A stretch of DNA of 26,597 bases, taken from assembly GCA_023544605.1 (NCBI GenBank), contig JAMJFQ010000009.1, positions 1-26,597 on the forward strand. The letters are read 5' to 3'. The DNA is from ANME-2 cluster archaeon. GTDB taxonomy: Archaea > Halobacteriota > Methanosarcinia > Methanosarcinales > Methanocomedenaceae. The notes beneath the pieces are model-generated. The model ran no database searches, had not been told where the DNA came from, and saw only the letters and a list, made by a program, of their open reading frames with translations. Positions 1 through 7,134 of this stretch are shown here, one piece after another. Made by a program: the position numbers and the translations under genes. Within the stretch, counting starts at the first letter, position 1, and each line of letters opens with the position of its first letter.

Positions 1-104
1 GATTTTACCTAAAGTCGGTGTCAACAAAATAACTGATTTTTGGAACAGTGCCAGTGAATGTAATACTATATTATTTTATCACTGTTTCGATATAAAAAAC
101 AATT

Positions 105-1274
105 TCAGTTAGCCAAGTTAACAAACACTTCTATACGTTCCAGAGCAGTTCTCAGTTCATCCAGACTGGAAGCATAGGAACATCGTACAAATCCGGCACC
201 AGAATCCCCGAAAACATCTCCGGGAACCACGGCCACTTTCTGCTGGTTCAGCAATCCTTCTGCGAACTGCGATGAGGTCATGCCTGTGGACTGTACAGAT
301 GGGAAAGCATAAAAGGCACCTCTGGGTTCGAAACAGTCCAGTCCCAGATCATTCAGCCCAGTTACAAACAGCCTTCTCCGGCGGTTATATTCCCTCACCA
401 TTGCCTGCATATCAGAATCGCCGTTTTTCAGGGCTTCAATAGCCCCCATCTGGGAGGTTATGGGTGCACACAGCATGGTATACTGGTGGATGAGCAGCAT
501 AGCATTGATAATGTCGGGCGGGCCCATTGCATACCCCACGCGCAGCCCGGTCATGGCATGGGACTTTGATAGGCCGTTCAGTAATATTGTGCGCTCCTCC
601 ATCCCGTTGAGTGATGAAAAACATGTGTGCTTACCATTATACGTGAGCTTATCATACACCTCATCTGATATGACCAGCAGGTCGTGTTCCACTGCCACGT
701 CTGCTAGTTCCTCCAGATCCTGTTTGCTCATTACGGCCCCGGTAGGGTTGTTGGGGTAGCTCAATATGATGGCTTTGGTCTTTGGTGTAACAACTTCTTC
801 CAGCTGTTCCCCTGTTATGCGGAATTCATTCTCCCTATTCGTAGATACGGTGATGGGTATACCTCCCGCAAAAATAGCGCCCGGTTTATATGAAACATAG
901 CTGGGCTCATGGATGATAACCTCATCTCCGGGATTTACTATGGCGCGTAGGGCAAGGTCGGCCGCTTCGCTGACACCAGTGGTTACCAGCACCTGGGTAT
1001 CAGGATCATAGTTCACGCCGTAATCCCTGTGGAACGATTCTGATACTGCCTCCCTGAGTTCAAGGAGCCCTGCATTGGAGGTATAGGAAGTGTAACCTTT
1101 TTCAAGTGAATATATGCAAGCTTCCCTGATGTGCCAGGGTGTCACAAAATCTGGTTCGCCTACACCTAAGGAGATAACATCATCCATACCGATGACCATA
1201 TCAAAGAATTTCCTGATACCCGAAGGTGGCACCTTACTCACCCTATCAGAAATATATTGCCTTGTGGGGTCCAT
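105..1274 (-). CDS. PLP-dependent class I/II aminotransferase (aspartate/alanine type)
   Basis: Transfers an amino group between an amino acid and a 2-oxoacid using pyridoxal phosphate in the cytoplasm. The 389-residue length is normal for fold-type I aminotransferases. The substrate loop NNPTG lies near residues 175-179, SDEVY near 203-207, the Schiff-base lysine in LSKSHAMTG near 237, and the arginine of GFVRCSYA near the C terminus binds the substrate carboxylate. Archaeal relatives are usually annotated as aspartate aminotransferase, but the exact amino acid cannot be read from sequence alone. The gene starts 17 bases after the stop of an Lrp/AsnC regulator on the same strand, so the two are probably co-transcribed and the regulator may sense an amino acid linked to this enzyme. 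The start ATG follows a GTGAG stretch that may serve as a weak ribosome site. Family call is firm; substrate is uncertain. Confidence 0.93.
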   Translation of the reverse strand: MDPTRQYISDRVSKVPPSGIRKFFDMVIGMDDVISLGVGEPDFVTPWHIREACIYSLEKGYTSYTSNAGLLELREAVSESFHRDYGVNYDPDTQVLVTTGVSEAADLALRAIVNPGDEVIIHEPSYVSYKPGAIFAGGIPITVSTNRENEFRITGEQLEEVVTPKTKAIILSYPNNPTGAVMSKQDLEELADVAVEHDLLVISDEVYDKLTYNGKHTCFSSLNGMEERTILLNGLSKSHAMTGLRVGYAMGPPDIINAMLLIHQYTMLCAPITSQMGAIEALKNGDSDMQAMVREYNRRRRLFVTGLNDLGLDCFEPRGAFYAFPSVQSTGMTSSQFAEGLLNQQKVAVVPGDVFGDSGAGFVRCSYASSLDELRTALERIEVFVNLAN

Positions 1275-1291
1275 CGGTTGCTCACATCATC

Positions 1292-1771
1292 CTAAGGGGT
1301 TATAGCCAGTCGTTTTGATTTTTCCTTCTCGAAAAGTGTTACTCCATCCTCTTTGTAGGTCTTGAGCACGAAATGTGTCACCGTGCTTTGCACCTGGTCA
1401 AGGGTAGCGATCTTCTCTGCCACAAAAAAAGCCACGTCTTTCATGGAGTGCCCCCGCACGGTCAGGGACAGGTCATGGTCCCCTGAGATCAATCGTACAG
1501 ACCTGACCTCGTTAAAATTCGCAATACGCCTTGCAATCTCATCATATCCTGACCTGTCACCCAGGGATATCTTGAGTTCGATGACGGCATAGAGATACTC
1601 TTCCCCCACCTTATCCCAGTCGATGACAGCCTTGTATTTGCGTATGACACCACTGTCTTCCAGTTCCTTGATACGGGAGCGTACCTCCGTCTCAGGGTAA
1701 CCCGTCAACTTGGCAATTTCAGCCGGGTCTCTCTTCGGGTCCTGTTCTATAATCTCTAGTATCTCATTCAT
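1292..1771 (-). CDS. Lrp/AsnC-family transcriptional regulator
   Basis: Feast/famine regulator. An N-terminal helix-turn-helix (about residues 1-50, with AEIAKLTGYPETEVRSRIKELEDSGVI) is followed by a RAM/AsnC ligand-binding ferredoxin fold (about 60-145, including the VRSVRLISGDHDLSLTVRG strand region). At about 159 residues it has the normal family length. Two in-frame ATGs exist, at 1777 and 1771. I chose 1771 because a GAGG stretch at 1779-1782 sits 7 bases upstream of it and would overlap the spacing of the first. It precedes the aminotransferase gene by 17 bases, the common archaeal arrangement of an Lrp-type regulator with the amino acid gene it may control. An inverted repeat lies in its own promoter (see 1803-1823), which suggests autoregulation. 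The effector amino acid is unknown. Confidence 0.92.
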   Translation of the reverse strand: MNEILEIIEQDPKRDPAEIAKLTGYPETEVRSRIKELEDSGVIRKYKAVIDWDKVGEEYLYAVIELKISLGDRSGYDEIARRIANFNEVRSVRLISGDHDLSLTVRGHSMKDVAFFVAEKIATLDQVQSTVTHFVLKTYKEDGVTLFEKEKSKRLAITP

Positions 1772-1802
1772 GACCATGCCTCATATCTGGTAAGCGTATT
1801 TT

Positions 1803-1823
1803 CTATGTATTATCAGAACATAG
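1803..1823 (-). promoter_or_regulatory. Candidate Lrp operator overlapping TATA-like element
   Basis: A 6-bp inverted repeat, CTATGT at 1803-1808 and ACATAG at 1818-1823 with a 9-base AT-rich spacer, surrounds a TATA-like stretch on the minus strand. That element would place the transcript start near 1786, just upstream of the GAGG and the ATG at 1771. A dyad over the TATA box is a typical way for an archaeal Lrp protein to block its own transcription. Operator function is inferred. Confidence 0.4.
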
Positions 1824-1836
1824 GTTTTGCGTTTAC

Positions 1837-2403
1837 TTAACGTGCTGCAAGCCTATCAAGGGTGTCGCACAGTTTGTTCACCGTGTCCTCTACGGTCTTC
1901 ATACCCTCTTCATCAGTATCAGCCGCCTTTTGTGTGATACCACCAAAGTGACTGTTGTCACCCACCACTATCATACCATGGATATGCATCCAGGCATGGA
2001 TTGCCAGGAGGGTGTATTCCTGTCCACCATTGCGCGATGCACCCACAGCCAGTGCACCGCCTACTTTATCTTTTAGCAAGAATCCGTTCCTTCGTAGGGG
2101 AAGTGTGCGGTCGAACAACATTTTCAACTGGCCTGGGGGGCTTCCAAAATACACGGGTGATGAGACAATGATACCGTCAGCCGACTCAAGGGAGCTATTG
2201 ATACCTGCCATATCATCATCAATAGGGCAACTGTTTTGGGTTCTGCAGACATGGCAGTCAGTGCAGGGGGATATATTTGCATTGGCCAGGGTTATTTTTT
2301 CTCTATCAAAACCCCTTTGTTTTGCTATGTCTAATGAACGCTCTATCATGTGGTTATTACTACCTTCCCGATTGGGGCTGCCGGATATTCCTACGATCTT
2401 CAT
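1837..2403 (-). CDS. isf: Iron-sulfur flavoprotein (Isf-like NADPH-dependent FMN reductase family)
   Basis: Flavodoxin-fold electron-transfer protein that binds FMN and, by family, a [4Fe-4S] cluster. The FMN phosphate loop is GISGSPNREGSN at about residues 5-16. The compact cysteine motif C-x2-C-x2-C-x5-C (CTDCHVCRTQNSC) lies near residues 47-59, the spacing known from the Methanosarcina thermophila Isf, which is also about 190 residues. The SSPVYFGSPPGQLKMLFDR region (about 80-99) is the conserved flavin-side segment. Known Isf proteins accept electrons from ferredoxin and have been linked to oxygen/peroxide detoxification in methanogens. The ATG has a GGTGA ribosome site 8 bases upstream. 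It appears to be a single-gene unit. Physiological electron partner is inferred. Confidence 0.88.
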   Translation of the reverse strand: MKIVGISGSPNREGSNNHMIERSLDIAKQRGFDREKITLANANISPCTDCHVCRTQNSCPIDDDMAGINSSLESADGIIVSSPVYFGSPPGQLKMLFDRTLPLRRNGFLLKDKVGGALAVGASRNGGQEYTLLAIHAWMHIHGMIVVGDNSHFGGITQKAADTDEEGMKTVEDTVNKLCDTLDRLAAR

Positions 2404-2496
2404 AGATTACTTCACCAAATCTGTAACTATCATACCTATCTCGGTAATAACTTTTTCCTGTCAAGCCCCTCTTTACCGTAATGGATGGTGTATCAT

Positions 2497-2518
2497 AATT
2501 TTATAAAATAATTTTATT
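2497..2518. promoter_or_regulatory. AT-rich divergent promoter region
   Basis: The 154-base interval between the divergent flavoprotein gene (minus) and the small winged-helix gene (plus) holds a TTATAAAATA stretch at 2501-2510. It could act as a TATA box in either direction: start near 2531 for the plus gene, near 2479 for the minus gene. No ribosome site is obvious ahead of the plus gene. This is an inference from composition and spacing only. Confidence 0.3.
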
Positions 2519-2557
2519 ACGTTAAATTAAATACAATTAAATGCCATTCATGGACTG

Positions 2558-2749
2558 ATGATAGACGAAAAACAAAAAATCATCGACTTTTTGTTGGAAA
2601 ACGATTCTGAAATAACGATAGAAGATATTTCCCGCCATTGCCAGATGGAAAACAAGCTTGTTGAAAAATATGTGACGATCCTCGTATTGACCGGTCTTGT
2701 CAGAATGAAACGGCAGATAGGTATGCCGGAACTGTTTTACCTCCGGTAA
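2558..2749 (+). CDS. Small winged-helix DNA-binding-like protein
   Basis: A 63-residue protein whose whole length fits one winged helix-turn-helix: helix 1 (KQKIIDFLLEN), helices 2 and 3 (TIEDISRHCQMENKLVEKYVTIL) and a wing pattern (GLVRMKRQIGMPELFYL). Archaea carry many such small proteins, often regulators. The opposite strand has an open frame of similar length, but only the plus frame gives a recognisable fold. The ATG at 2558 has no clear ribosome site. Neighbours are divergent or convergent, so context does not name a target. It could be an autonomous regulator of the adjacent flavoprotein gene, but nothing shows that directly. Confidence 0.6.
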   Translation: MIDEKQKIIDFLLENDSEITIEDISRHCQMENKLVEKYVTILVLTGLVRMKRQIGMPELFYLR

Positions 2750-2772
2750 CACCGTAAAAAATATCAACTGAA

Positions 2773-3054
2773 TCATTTGACAATGTTCAGCTGGCTCAAA
2801 TCACCTTTCTTGATGAGGTAATAGGCATCGTACTTCTCAGCAAAATCCATGATCTTCTGGTTAATGACTCCCCGGCTGTGAGCGTATGCGGCATCATGAC
2901 CGGATTGCTGTAGTACGTATTCCCTGTCACCTACTTTAATAACAGTAAATATATCTTCTCCGCCCTCAACTCCTATATGGAGCACATCCCCGGATTCCAT
3001 ATCTTTTACAATATTGGGTCTGTTCTTGGTTTTGACGTCGTATTCAACACTCAT
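2773..3054 (-). CDS. Conserved-looking hypothetical protein, 93 aa
   Basis: I do not recognise this family. The protein is soluble, acidic to neutral, has no signal peptide, no membrane segment and no cysteines. The middle (GDVLHIGVEGGEDIFTVIKVGDREYVLQQ) reads as alternating beta strands, like a small barrel, followed by a predicted helix (NQKIMDFAEKYDAYYLIKKGD). The ATG has AAGG 7 bases upstream on the minus strand, a plausible ribosome site. It ends close to the convergent winged-helix gene and lies 27 bases downstream of the thioredoxin-like gene on the same strand, so the two could be one transcript. Coding is supported by ribosome site and codon pattern; function is unknown. Confidence 0.65.
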   Translation of the reverse strand: MSVEYDVKTKNRPNIVKDMESGDVLHIGVEGGEDIFTVIKVGDREYVLQQSGHDAAYAHSRGVINQKIMDFAEKYDAYYLIKKGDLSQLNIVK

Positions 3055-3081
3055 TTGATTGCCTTCAGATATTAATCAGGA

Positions 3082-3432
3082 TTATGCCGTTGAAACAGAG
3101 TGAACCACTTGTTTGAGTGCATCCACAGATGGCGGCACTCCTACAAACGCCACCTTATCATTTATAAGTATTGTTGGTACACCTGATACTCCATGTGACA
3201 TTGCTTTGTTATAGCCTTCGGGTGTGGCTACTGAAATTTCAGCTGCAAGGACGTCTTGGGTTGAGTTTGCTACGTCCCTGGCCATATCCACTGCAGCAGG
3301 ACAGTATGAGCATGTAGGTGATGTTAATACTTCTATTATTATTGGAATTATGGGAGAAACCTCCTTGTTAATTGTATCTATGGTGTTGTAAATATATATA
3401 ATGTTGTATTGTTCACACACAACCATGCACAC
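3082..3432 (-). CDS. Thioredoxin-fold protein with CxxC motif
   Basis: Small thiol-disulfide oxidoreductase of the archaeal glutaredoxin/thioredoxin-like type. The pattern is strand IIIEVLTSPTC, active-site CSYC, a helix (AAVDMARDVAN), then the cis-proline loop GVSGVPTILIN and GVPPSVDALKQVV at the C-terminal helix. Coordinates given are the longest frame with a canonical ATG (3432; another at 3426). However, the first 27 residues are unlike the family, and the domain would start at about residue 28. A strong ribosome site (GGAGG at 3360-3364) and a TATA-like element both point to initiation at 3351, where the codon is ATA rather than ATG. Either the start is non-canonical, there is a base error, or the upstream ATG is used. 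The redox fold is confident; the start is not. Confidence 0.82.
   Translation of the reverse strand: MCMVVCEQYNIIYIYNTIDTINKEVSPIIPIIIEVLTSPTCSYCPAAVDMARDVANSTQDVLAAEISVATPEGYNKAMSHGVSGVPTILINDKVAFVGVPPSVDALKQVVHSVSTA
3351..3400 (-). promoter_or_regulatory. TATA-like element and strong Shine-Dalgarno inside the 5' end of the thioredoxin-like frame
   Basis: On the minus strand an AT-run at 3391-3400 (TATATATATT) could be a TATA box, giving a transcript start near 3371. AAGGAGG follows at 3360-3366, and 8 bases later comes ATA at 3351-3349, in frame with the thioredoxin domain. A leader beginning near 3371 would exclude the upstream ATGs at 3432 and 3426 from the message. Confidence 0.45.
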
Positions 3433-3462
3433 CTATTGATATATCACCGGTATTTTCGCATG

Positions 3463-3471
3463 AAATATATA
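3463..3471 (+). promoter_or_regulatory. TATA box of the riboflavin/F420-pathway reductase gene
   Basis: AAATATATA centred near 3468, 27 bases ahead of the ATG at 3495. No Shine-Dalgarno lies between them, so the transcript is predicted to begin at or next to the start codon (leaderless). Confidence 0.5.
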
Positions 3472-3494
3472 CCAACAGAACAATCCAATGCATC

Positions 3495-4181
3495 ATGCGC
3501 CCGCATATAACCATTAATGCAGCCATGTCAGCAGACGGAAAGATATCCACACACAAGCGAATACAGGTCAGGATATCGGGTGATGATGATTTTATCAGGG
3601 TGGATACTATGCGTGCTAATGCTGATGCCGTGATGGTAGGGATCGGTACCATGCTTGCTGATAATCCCAGTCTCACTGTTAAATCAGGGGAGTTGCGGTC
3701 CAAGCGGAAGAAGCGGTCCGGCTCCGGGGACCCGGCCAGGATCGTGGTTGACAGCATGGCAAGGACACCCTTGGATGCCGATATTTTCAAAAAAGGAGAG
3801 GGTGAGAGGATAATAGCGGTATGTGAAAAGGCACCAAAAGGCAGGATTGAAGCTCTTCAGCACAGGGGAGCCAGGATATTAACGGCAGGTGACCAGCAGG
3901 TTGACCTGGCAGGACTGATGTCCGAATTAAAGGCGCTGGGTTTTGATACACTGATGGTTGAGGGGGGGGCGACCCTGAACTGGTCACTGATATCCCAGGG
4001 ACTGGTGGATGAAATTTATACTTACATCGGTGCCATGGTGCTGGGAGGAGAAGATGCCCCCACACTGGTTGATGGCACCGGGTTTGGTGATAATACGGAT
4101 GCTGTCGGGCTGGAACTTATGTCCGTGGAGCGAATGGACGATGGTGTACTGATACAATGGCACATCGTTGAATCGGTATAA
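3495..4181 (+). CDS. arfC: 2,5-diamino-6-(ribosylamino)-4(3H)-pyrimidinone 5'-phosphate reductase
   Basis: Reduces the ribosyl side chain of the pyrimidine intermediate to ribityl with NADPH, an early step toward riboflavin and also toward the deazaflavin F420 via the shared ribitylamino-uracil precursor. The protein is a stand-alone RibD C-terminal reductase domain of 228 residues, the usual archaeal/fungal length, with no deaminase domain. Visible family motifs are PHITINAAMSADGKIST at residues 3-19, DTMRANADAVMVGIGTMLADNPSLT near 35-60, a PARIVVDSMARTPL stretch, and the NADPH-side MVEGGATLNWSL near 153-164. It appears monocistronic, with a promoter that predicts a leaderless message. Divergent from the thioredoxin-like gene. 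Identification is by motif memory of the Methanocaldococcus enzyme. Confidence 0.93.
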   Translation: MRPHITINAAMSADGKISTHKRIQVRISGDDDFIRVDTMRANADAVMVGIGTMLADNPSLTVKSGELRSKRKKRSGSGDPARIVVDSMARTPLDADIFKKGEGERIIAVCEKAPKGRIEALQHRGARILTAGDQQVDLAGLMSELKALGFDTLMVEGGATLNWSLISQGLVDEIYTYIGAMVLGGEDAPTLVDGTGFGDNTDAVGLELMSVERMDDGVLIQWHIVESV

Positions 4182-4270
4182 TGATCTAAAATTAACATGA
4201 ATATTGATCGATAATTTTTATTAAGTACAATATATTATATTTTGATTGTTAACTGACTTATAAAGGATTA

Positions 4271-4501
4271 TTGTGGGTGCGTTTTACTATGGTTGATTTA
4301 TTAATAGTTATTAGATGGACGACAATAATCCTTTCGTTAATAGGCCTGGTTTACCTTATTCAGGTTATCAGAATAACCAGGACCACAACTATCAAATTGA
4401 TAAAAGCCCGGGTTTTTTTAAACGAACGCTTCTTACAAAATAGAATGTACGTTCTCACTTTATTGGCACTCACTCCTTTCAAAGGTCAATATAGTAGATA
4501 A
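4271..4501 (+). CDS. Small hypothetical membrane protein, possibly truncated
   Basis: A short open frame with one clear hydrophobic segment (about LLIVIRWTTIILSLIGLVYLIQVI), then a basic stretch (RITRTTTIKLIKAR) and a second moderately hydrophobic tail (MYVLTLLALTPF) that stops abruptly. I do not recognise it. The frame opens at a TTG (4271); an ATG at 4289 with a GGTG-like stretch about 10 bases upstream is a better start and would give a 70-residue protein. The tail looks like the beginning of a second membrane helix that is cut short, so a decayed gene is possible. An AT-rich TATA-like stretch (TATATTATATTTT, near 4230-4243) lies upstream. Coding status is only moderately supported. Confidence 0.4.
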   Translation: MWVRFTMVDLLIVIRWTTIILSLIGLVYLIQVIRITRTTTIKLIKARVFLNERFLQNRMYVLTLLALTPFKGQYSR

Positions 4502-4539
4502 CTAACTCTATAACTTGGGGTTACAATCAACATACAAAT

Positions 4540-4547
4540 ATAAATAG
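4540..4547 (+). promoter_or_regulatory. TATA box of the cyclophilin gene
   Basis: TATAAATA at 4540-4547, centred 26 bases ahead of the ATG at 4569, with no ribosome site in between. Predicts a leaderless transcript. Confidence 0.55.
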
Positions 4548-4568
4548 AGTTCAATCATACATTTATTC

Positions 4569-5099
4569 ATGAAAACAAAGTCTATCGAAATCATATTTAT
4601 TACACTGATCGTATCACTCGTTGTCGTTACTGTATTTATGAACATTGGTGATATCCTAAAAGAAAAAAATCATATCGCGACCATCGAAACCTCCAAGGGT
4701 ATGATCAGGGTCGAACTTTATGAGGATAAAGCCCCTATCACCACCTCAAATTTTATCGAACTGGCCCGGTCAGGTTTCTATGACGGGCTTGTTTTCCACA
4801 GGGTGGTCCCTGATTTTGTGATACAGACCGGTGACCCCACAGGCACTGGCTCGGGCGGCTCGGACAAGACCATCCCGCTGGAGATACACCCTGACCTTTG
4901 GCATACTACGGGCGCAGTAGGTATGGCGCGTTCCCAGGACCCTGACAGTGCCAGTAGCCAGTTCTATATCACACTTTCAGCCCAGCGTGATCTGGATGGT
5001 GGTTATGCGGTCTTTGGCCAGGTGATAGAAGGCCAGGACGTAGTATCCCGGATACGTCAGGGTGATACCATGATACGTGTCACGATAGACGAACAATAA
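4569..5099 (+). CDS. Membrane-anchored cyclophilin-type peptidyl-prolyl cis-trans isomerase
   Basis: Catalyses proline isomerisation during protein folding. An N-terminal hydrophobic segment (residues about 7-28) acts as a signal anchor, which would place the catalytic domain outside the cytoplasmic membrane. The cyclophilin domain follows at about 37-174, starting with ATIETSKGMIRVELYEDKAP. FHRVVPDFVIQTGDPTGTGSGG (split here: FHRVVPDF, then QTGDPTGTG) contains the catalytic-arginine region. GAVGMARSQDPDSASSQFYI and LDGGYAVFGQVIEG complete the fold. 176 residues is typical for the anchored archaeal form. A likely client set is secreted or surface proteins; this is inference from topology. The gene looks monocistronic, ending 79 bases before nadA. 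Confidence 0.95.
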   Translation: MKTKSIEIIFITLIVSLVVVTVFMNIGDILKEKNHIATIETSKGMIRVELYEDKAPITTSNFIELARSGFYDGLVFHRVVPDFVIQTGDPTGTGSGGSDKTIPLEIHPDLWHTTGAVGMARSQDPDSASSQFYITLSAQRDLDGGYAVFGQVIEGQDVVSRIRQGDTMIRVTIDEQ

Positions 5100-5126
5100 C
5101 CTTCCATTGGAAAGTGTTTTATCCCA

Positions 5127-5134
5127 TATAAATA
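5127..5134 (+). promoter_or_regulatory. TATA box ahead of nadA
   Basis: TATAAATA at 5127-5134 predicts a transcript start near 5156. That is right at the TTG at 5158 and 23 bases ahead of the ATG at 5179, which has AAAGG upstream. The box therefore allows either a leaderless TTG or a short-leader ATG start. Confidence 0.45.
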
Positions 5135-5178
5135 CAATGTAGGATTGAACGGTAGTATTGAATTCAAAGGTAATTTCT

Positions 5179-6105
5179 ATGAGTCAACAGTATTACGATA
5201 AACGTATAACAAGGATCCTTGAACTAAAAGAAGCACGTAATGCGGTCATCCTGGCACACAATTACCAGAGGGGGGAGGTTCAGGATATTGCAGATTTTGT
5301 GGGGGATAGTCTGGGGTTGAGCCAGCAGGCTGCCAGACATGATGCTGAGGTCATTGTGTTTTGCGGTGTGGATTTTATGGCAGAAAGTGCCGCTATATTG
5401 AGCGCTGGCAAGACCGTGTTGATGCCTGAAATTTCAGCCCAGTGCCCAATGGCGGCCATGATCACACCCGAAGACCTGGTCAGGACCAAGAAAGAATACC
5501 CTGAAGCTGCAGTAGTTGCATACGTGAACACCAGTGCTGCGGTAAAGGCAGAATCAGATATCTGCTGTACATCATCCAATGCAGTGCAGGTGGTGAACAG
5601 CCTGGACGAGGATGTGGTGATTTTCGTCCCTGATAAGAATCTTGCACTCTACTCCCAGCGCTATACAGATAAGAAGATCATTCCCTGGGACGGGTATTGC
5701 CCTACCCACCACCAGATACTACCCGGAGATATCCTGCTTATGGAAGAGGATCATCCTGAGGCTGAAGTGGTGGTCCATCCTGAATGTAAACCAGAGGTCA
5801 TTGATATTGCAGATACGGTGTTGAGCACAGGCGGCATGCTCTCTCATGTGAAGAAGTCGCCAAATAAGGAATTCATAATCGGTACCGAAGTGGGTATGCT
5901 GCACCGGCTCAGGAAGGATAATCCCGATAAGATATTCTATCCGGCATCAAAGTACGCGGTTTGCCCCAACATGAAGATGAACAACCTGGAGAGCATCATC
6001 GCTGCACTGGAAGAGAACAGGTATGTTATCACGGTGCCAGAAGCCGTACGGGTAAGGGCCAGACAGGCATTGGACCGCATGCTTGAAGCAGGACGGGGCG
6101 ACTGA
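5179..6105 (+). CDS. nadA: Quinolinate synthase A
   Basis: Condenses iminoaspartate with dihydroxyacetone phosphate to quinolinate, the first committed intermediate of de novo NAD synthesis, using an oxygen-sensitive [4Fe-4S] cluster. Family motifs are ILAHNYQRGEVQDIADFVGDS near the N terminus, the first cluster cysteine in FCGVDFMAE, the second in the ICCTSSNA region and the third in YAVCPNMKMNNL. HPECKPEV and GTEVGMLHRL are also conserved. About 308 residues from this start. I prefer the ATG at 5179, with AAAGG 8 bases upstream; the frame also opens at a TTG at 5158. The stop overlaps the ATG of the lipid prenyltransferase by one base, so the two are translationally coupled. No nadB or nadC is in the window. 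Confidence 0.95.
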   Translation: MSQQYYDKRITRILELKEARNAVILAHNYQRGEVQDIADFVGDSLGLSQQAARHDAEVIVFCGVDFMAESAAILSAGKTVLMPEISAQCPMAAMITPEDLVRTKKEYPEAAVVAYVNTSAAVKAESDICCTSSNAVQVVNSLDEDVVIFVPDKNLALYSQRYTDKKIIPWDGYCPTHHQILPGDILLMEEDHPEAEVVVHPECKPEVIDIADTVLSTGGMLSHVKKSPNKEFIIGTEVGMLHRLRKDNPDKIFYPASKYAVCPNMKMNNLESIIAALEENRYVITVPEAVRVRARQALDRMLEAGRGD

Positions 6106-6986
6106 TGCCAAATAGTATAAAGCCTGTCAGGGCGGTCTTTGAACTGCTCAGGTGGGGGAATTGTGCTATGGCAGGGTTTGCCGCCCTGATCGGCACGTTG
6201 ATAGCCTTTCTGGCATTACCTGATTCTTTTGAGGTTATACTGCTCTATGAGCCGGTACTGGTGTTTGGTGCAGTGTTTTTGATAACAGGGGCTGGCAATG
6301 CAGTAAATGATTACTATGATTCAGAGATCGACCGTATAAACCGGCCTGAGCGTCCAATACCGTCGGGAAGGATAGACCGCTCAATGGCTTTGTACATTTC
6401 ATTGTTGATATTTGTATTCGGGATTGCACTGTCCTACTGGCTAGGGCCGGTATGCCTGGCGTTGGCTGTGTTCAATTCGGTGCTGTTGTTCATGTATGCC
6501 AGTACTTTCAAGCGCATGGCCTTGATGGGGAATGTGGTTGTGGCCTACCTGACCGGCTCCACCTTCCTGTTCGGGGGTGCACTGGCGGTCTTTGAGGGTA
6601 CGGGCATTAAGGCCACAGTACTATTGTTTATCCTGGCAGCTCTGGCCAGTCTGGCAAGGGAGGTGGTAAAAGATATCCAGGATATAGAGGGTGATAGGGA
6701 AGGTGGGGTACAGACATTGCCCGTCCGCATTGGTGAAGATGGTGCAGCAAGGGTTGCTGCTGTGGCCGGTATATCGGCTATTGTGTTAAGCCCGCTCCCG
6801 TATCTCTTTAATGTGAATAATGCATTTGGTGCGTCTTATCTTGCCGTGATCTTTGTGGCAGATATGCTGTTTTTAATCGCTATCAATGAGATATTGTTCA
6901 GTCACAATGCAAAAAAAGCCTCAAAACTGCTAAAGGTGGCTATGTTCGTGGCCCTGGTTGCCTTTGTAGTGGGTACGGTGTTGTAG
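6105..6986 (+). CDS. UbiA-family geranylgeranylglycerol-phosphate geranylgeranyltransferase (DGGGP synthase)
   Basis: Integral membrane prenyltransferase that adds the second geranylgeranyl chain to geranylgeranylglyceryl phosphate, giving the core archaeal ether lipid. The first Asp-rich motif is NDYYDSEIDRINRPERPIPS, near residues 69-88, and the second is DIQDIEGDREGGVQTLPVR, near 191-209; both bind the diphosphate through magnesium. About eight hydrophobic segments span the 293 residues. Length and motif wording match archaeal DGGGP synthases better than menaquinone prenyltransferases, though a UbiA protein with another acceptor cannot be excluded. It starts on the stop codon of nadA (TGATG overlap), so it belongs to that operon. 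The stop is followed at once by an eight-T run. Confidence 0.9.
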   Translation: MPNSIKPVRAVFELLRWGNCAMAGFAALIGTLIAFLALPDSFEVILLYEPVLVFGAVFLITGAGNAVNDYYDSEIDRINRPERPIPSGRIDRSMALYISLLIFVFGIALSYWLGPVCLALAVFNSVLLFMYASTFKRMALMGNVVVAYLTGSTFLFGGALAVFEGTGIKATVLLFILAALASLAREVVKDIQDIEGDREGGVQTLPVRIGEDGAARVAAVAGISAIVLSPLPYLFNVNNAFGASYLAVIFVADMLFLIAINEILFSHNAKKASKLLKVAMFVALVAFVVGTVL

Positions 6987-6988
6987 AG

Positions 6989-7029
6989 TTTTTTTTAATG
7001 GTTCAGATGGTAGATACCTGTATTCAGGT
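6989..7029 (+). terminator. T-run and small hairpin after the lipid gene
   Basis: An eight-T run at 6989-6996 begins two bases after the stop, the usual archaeal terminator signal. A 5-bp hairpin, ACCTG at 7016-7020 and CAGGT at 7025-7029 with loop TATT, followed by a T-rich stretch, adds a second candidate site. Confidence 0.5.
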
Positions 7030-7058
7030 TTATTTTGCCTTGAATTTTAATCATAAGG

Positions 7059-7066
7059 TTTAAATA
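7059..7066 (+). promoter_or_regulatory. TATA box of the histone gene
   Basis: TTTAAATA at 7059-7066 predicts a start near 7089. That leaves a leader of about 46 bases containing the strong GGAGG ribosome site, unlike the leaderless genes nearby. Confidence 0.5.
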
Positions 7067-7134
7067 AGCTTGATAATATGTCAGGAAAGTGATTTAGAGT
7101 TTGATTGAAGTTATATTCACGGAGGAAGAGTAAT

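Noticed and set aside
320..335. tRNA-like GGGTTCGAAAC T-arm sequence
   Set aside because: Lies inside the aminotransferase coding region with no matching acceptor or anticodon stems; no tRNA gene found in the window.
1955..2506. A 183-residue plus-strand open frame
   Set aside because: Antisense to the iron-sulfur flavoprotein, whose flavin and cysteine motifs are decisive.
2537..2776. A 79-residue minus-strand open frame overlapping the small winged-helix gene
   Set aside because: Aromatic-rich, no start signal, and the plus-strand frame gives a coherent winged helix.
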